Source of the DNA: Gambelia wislizenii
Taxonomy: Eukaryota > Chordata > Lepidosauria > Squamata > Crotaphytidae
Assembly (NCBI GenBank): GCA_030847615.1
Contig: JAUMIR010000012.1
Span: 1,729,501 to 1,793,500, forward strand
Length of the DNA: 64,000 nt
Direction: 5' to 3'
Position numbers and translations under genes: made by a program. The notes beneath the pieces were generated by a model. That model ran no database searches and was not told the origin of the DNA. It saw nothing but the letters and a program-made list of their open reading frames with translations. Of the stretch, positions 62,336-64,000 are shown one piece after another. Every line of letters begins with the position of its first letter. Within the stretch, counting starts at the first letter, position 1.

Positions 62336-62839
62336 TGCAGCCTAGAATTGAATTAATTCTAATTAATTGCATTAATTAAAAGAATTCCAACCTTTACAAT
62401 CACCCACAAGCATATGGTGGACTTAACCTTGTGTATGCCACTAACAGGATGTTGACCAGCATGTGTGTATGTGGAGGGACCATGTGGGTCTGCTGTCTTC
62501 CTACCTTGCTTGTGGTTACTTCTCTGAGCCCTAGGAATTGGTCACTCTCGGAAGCATAATTTTGGATGGCAGTCTGACCCCCTGGGAGTCTTCTTCCATT
62601 GCTGAGAAAGGACTGGATGCATTTTTCTGAGACTGAAGCATCCCTATGCAGAGCCAACACCAACTAAAGACCATCTCTGGTGGAGGCAGTCGAGAAGAAG
62701 AGTTACTGCTGTCATGCATTGCTTCTGGGATACCAGAGCTTGGGAATGTTACTTTTTTTTGCCTAGAGCTCCCAGAATGCCCCAAGAAATATGACCACTG
62801 GTCCAATCTAGCCAGACTACACTTAACTCTATCCAGGGG
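62336..62839. other. Unassigned sequence
   Basis: ATTAATTCTAATTAATTGCATTAATT words near 62345-62385; otherwise nothing recognised. Confidence 0.3.
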
Positions 62840-63170
62840 TGGTGGGTGGTTTCCATATCAGTAGTGCAATGAATCCACTGTTGGGTTTATTGTGGAGTTT
62901 AAAGAAGCTATCTAGGGTGCTGAACCTATTGGGGGGGGGGATAGGATTCATCACCTTAGATAGCTGAAATTGACCCAGAACCCTGGATAGCTCTTTCAAA
63001 TCCATCCACAGGTTCAGCACCTTGGATACCTCCCTTGGATCCCTCCAAATAAGATTCAGTGCTCTGAACCATCCTTTAAAATCCATTCATAGGTTCAGCA
63101 CTTGGGAGAGCTCTGCTTGGATGCATCCCAAATAGGTCCAGCCCATTGGATACCTTGCCTGGCATGCTGT
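62840..63170. repeat. Unclassified dispersed repeat, copy 5, internally repeated
   Basis: AGCTATCTAGGGTGCTGAAC, then GGTTCAGCACCTTGGATACC, AAGATTCAGTGCTCTGAACC and ATAGGTTCAGCACTTGGG. GGTTCAGCAC-type words recur every 50-60 bp, and one faces the opposite way. Related to 16060. Confidence 0.4.
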
Positions 63171-64000
63171 TCAGCAGTTGTGATATCTGATAGTTGGATT
63201 TATGATATTGCAACTACTGGATGTTCATGTTTAGGATCATGAAGAAGGAAACGTGACCCTCCCAAACCTATCTTTGCAGCCTGGCAGCACCCCAGCCAAA
63301 GTGTTTCCAAGGTGCTGGGGATCAGGGCACTAGGAAATGAGGTCCACAGCACACTCCTGATAGCTGGGTGCCTTAAGGCAGGACCCTGAGGGGTCTCTAC
63401 TGTCCTCAAGCCACTTTGCGGCCAGGAGGGTGCTGTAGAGATCTTTCCCCAGGGCTCTGGCTTTCTGGTTTTTGGCTGCGAAGATATGTTGTGGGGAGGG
63501 GGAGCACTGGCAGTTGTAAGTATGATGACAGAATTCTGTTAGCAAAATTACAATGGTGATGCAAGATCTTGGCCCAGAATAAAACCCAGATCGGTTTTAC
63601 AGAATGCCTGAGATGCAACCCCTCATTATCATGGAACTATACAGATAGGGCAGGATGGTTAGCTGGGTCATCTTGTTCCAAAAATAAAAAATAAAAACCT
63701 GTTTGGCTTCTCTCCACTAGATTCCTGGATCCTGCCCACTTCAACTCACTTATTCCTCTCGGCTCCCATGATCACGGTATTATTTTCTTTTCCTCAGGGA
63801 GGCTTCTCATTTGGCACACGTCTCTCTCTTGTAACCTTGAAGATCTGAAAAATATAAATATATATATATATTTAACATCTCATGTATTTATTGCCTGACG
63901 ACACTTACATCCTTCGGAAGAGCAAACAGTTATCTCTGTATGTGCTCCAGGTCTCCCTTTACCACCTTGTTGTTTGGCAGCGTGTCAATCACACCAACCT
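63171..64000. other. Unassigned sequence
   Basis: Short (AT)n at about 63855-63873. Nothing else recognised up to the window edge. Confidence 0.35.

Overview
The window reads as non-coding DNA from a squamate reptile. I found no protein-coding gene and no functional RNA gene: no open reading frame looks like a host exon, and every recognisable protein trace comes from a retrotransposon. The lineage call rests on the repeats: a BovB (RTE) LINE 3' end; tRNA-derived Sauria-type SINEs; 5S rRNA-derived SINEs; MIR-like CORE-SINEs with a CAACAA-rich 3' end; many CR1 3' ends with the ATTCTATG-type tail; Penelope-like ends; and L2-like tails closing on AAT microsatellites. Iguanian lizard is my best guess within squamates, but this is weak. 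All family names come from recognised sequence, not a database search.

Layout. 1-6 kb: 5S-SINE pieces in opposite orientations around a 37-bp-arm hairpin, a hAT-like MITE, two opposed L2-like tails and the first LTR-like copy. 6-10 kb: a Tigger-like MITE, CORE-SINEs and two complex single-copy islands. 10-12.3 kb: nested insertions, including a CR1 split by a hAT MITE, an L2-like tail and a LINE 3' end, followed by a second split CR1. 12.3-17.5 kb: mostly unassigned. 17.6-18.4 kb: a tandem array of Tigger-like MITE units with a 185-bp period. 19.5-20 kb: a pyrimidine tract with a tandem duplication. 21.3-22.1 kb: BovB carrying a long hairpin. 22-35 kb: CR1, 5S-SINE, LINE and LTR-like copies between unassigned stretches. 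35-37 kb: Penelope end, chimeric SINE and MITEs. 38.9-39.6 kb: about 670 bp of nearly pure pyrimidine. 40-50 kb: single-copy islands, CR1 and SINE pairs. 50-57 kb: Penelope end, repeated LTR-like segments, the second chimeric SINE, a LINE with a large inverted repeat at its 5' edge, a run of SINEs and a second tandem MITE. 57-64 kb: interrupted repeats, microsatellites, tail-swapped SINEs and the longest CR1 3' end.

The interest lies in mobile-element mechanics: tandem MITEs sharing one junction at two loci, a chimeric SINE present in two copies, a 5'-inverted LINE, an inverted copy of flanking DNA at another LINE's edge, and SINEs that changed their 3' tail. Between the repeats lie about a dozen high-complexity islands rich in homeodomain- and GATA-like words. 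They are compatible with conserved non-coding elements in a gene desert or long intron, but only cross-species alignment can decide that.
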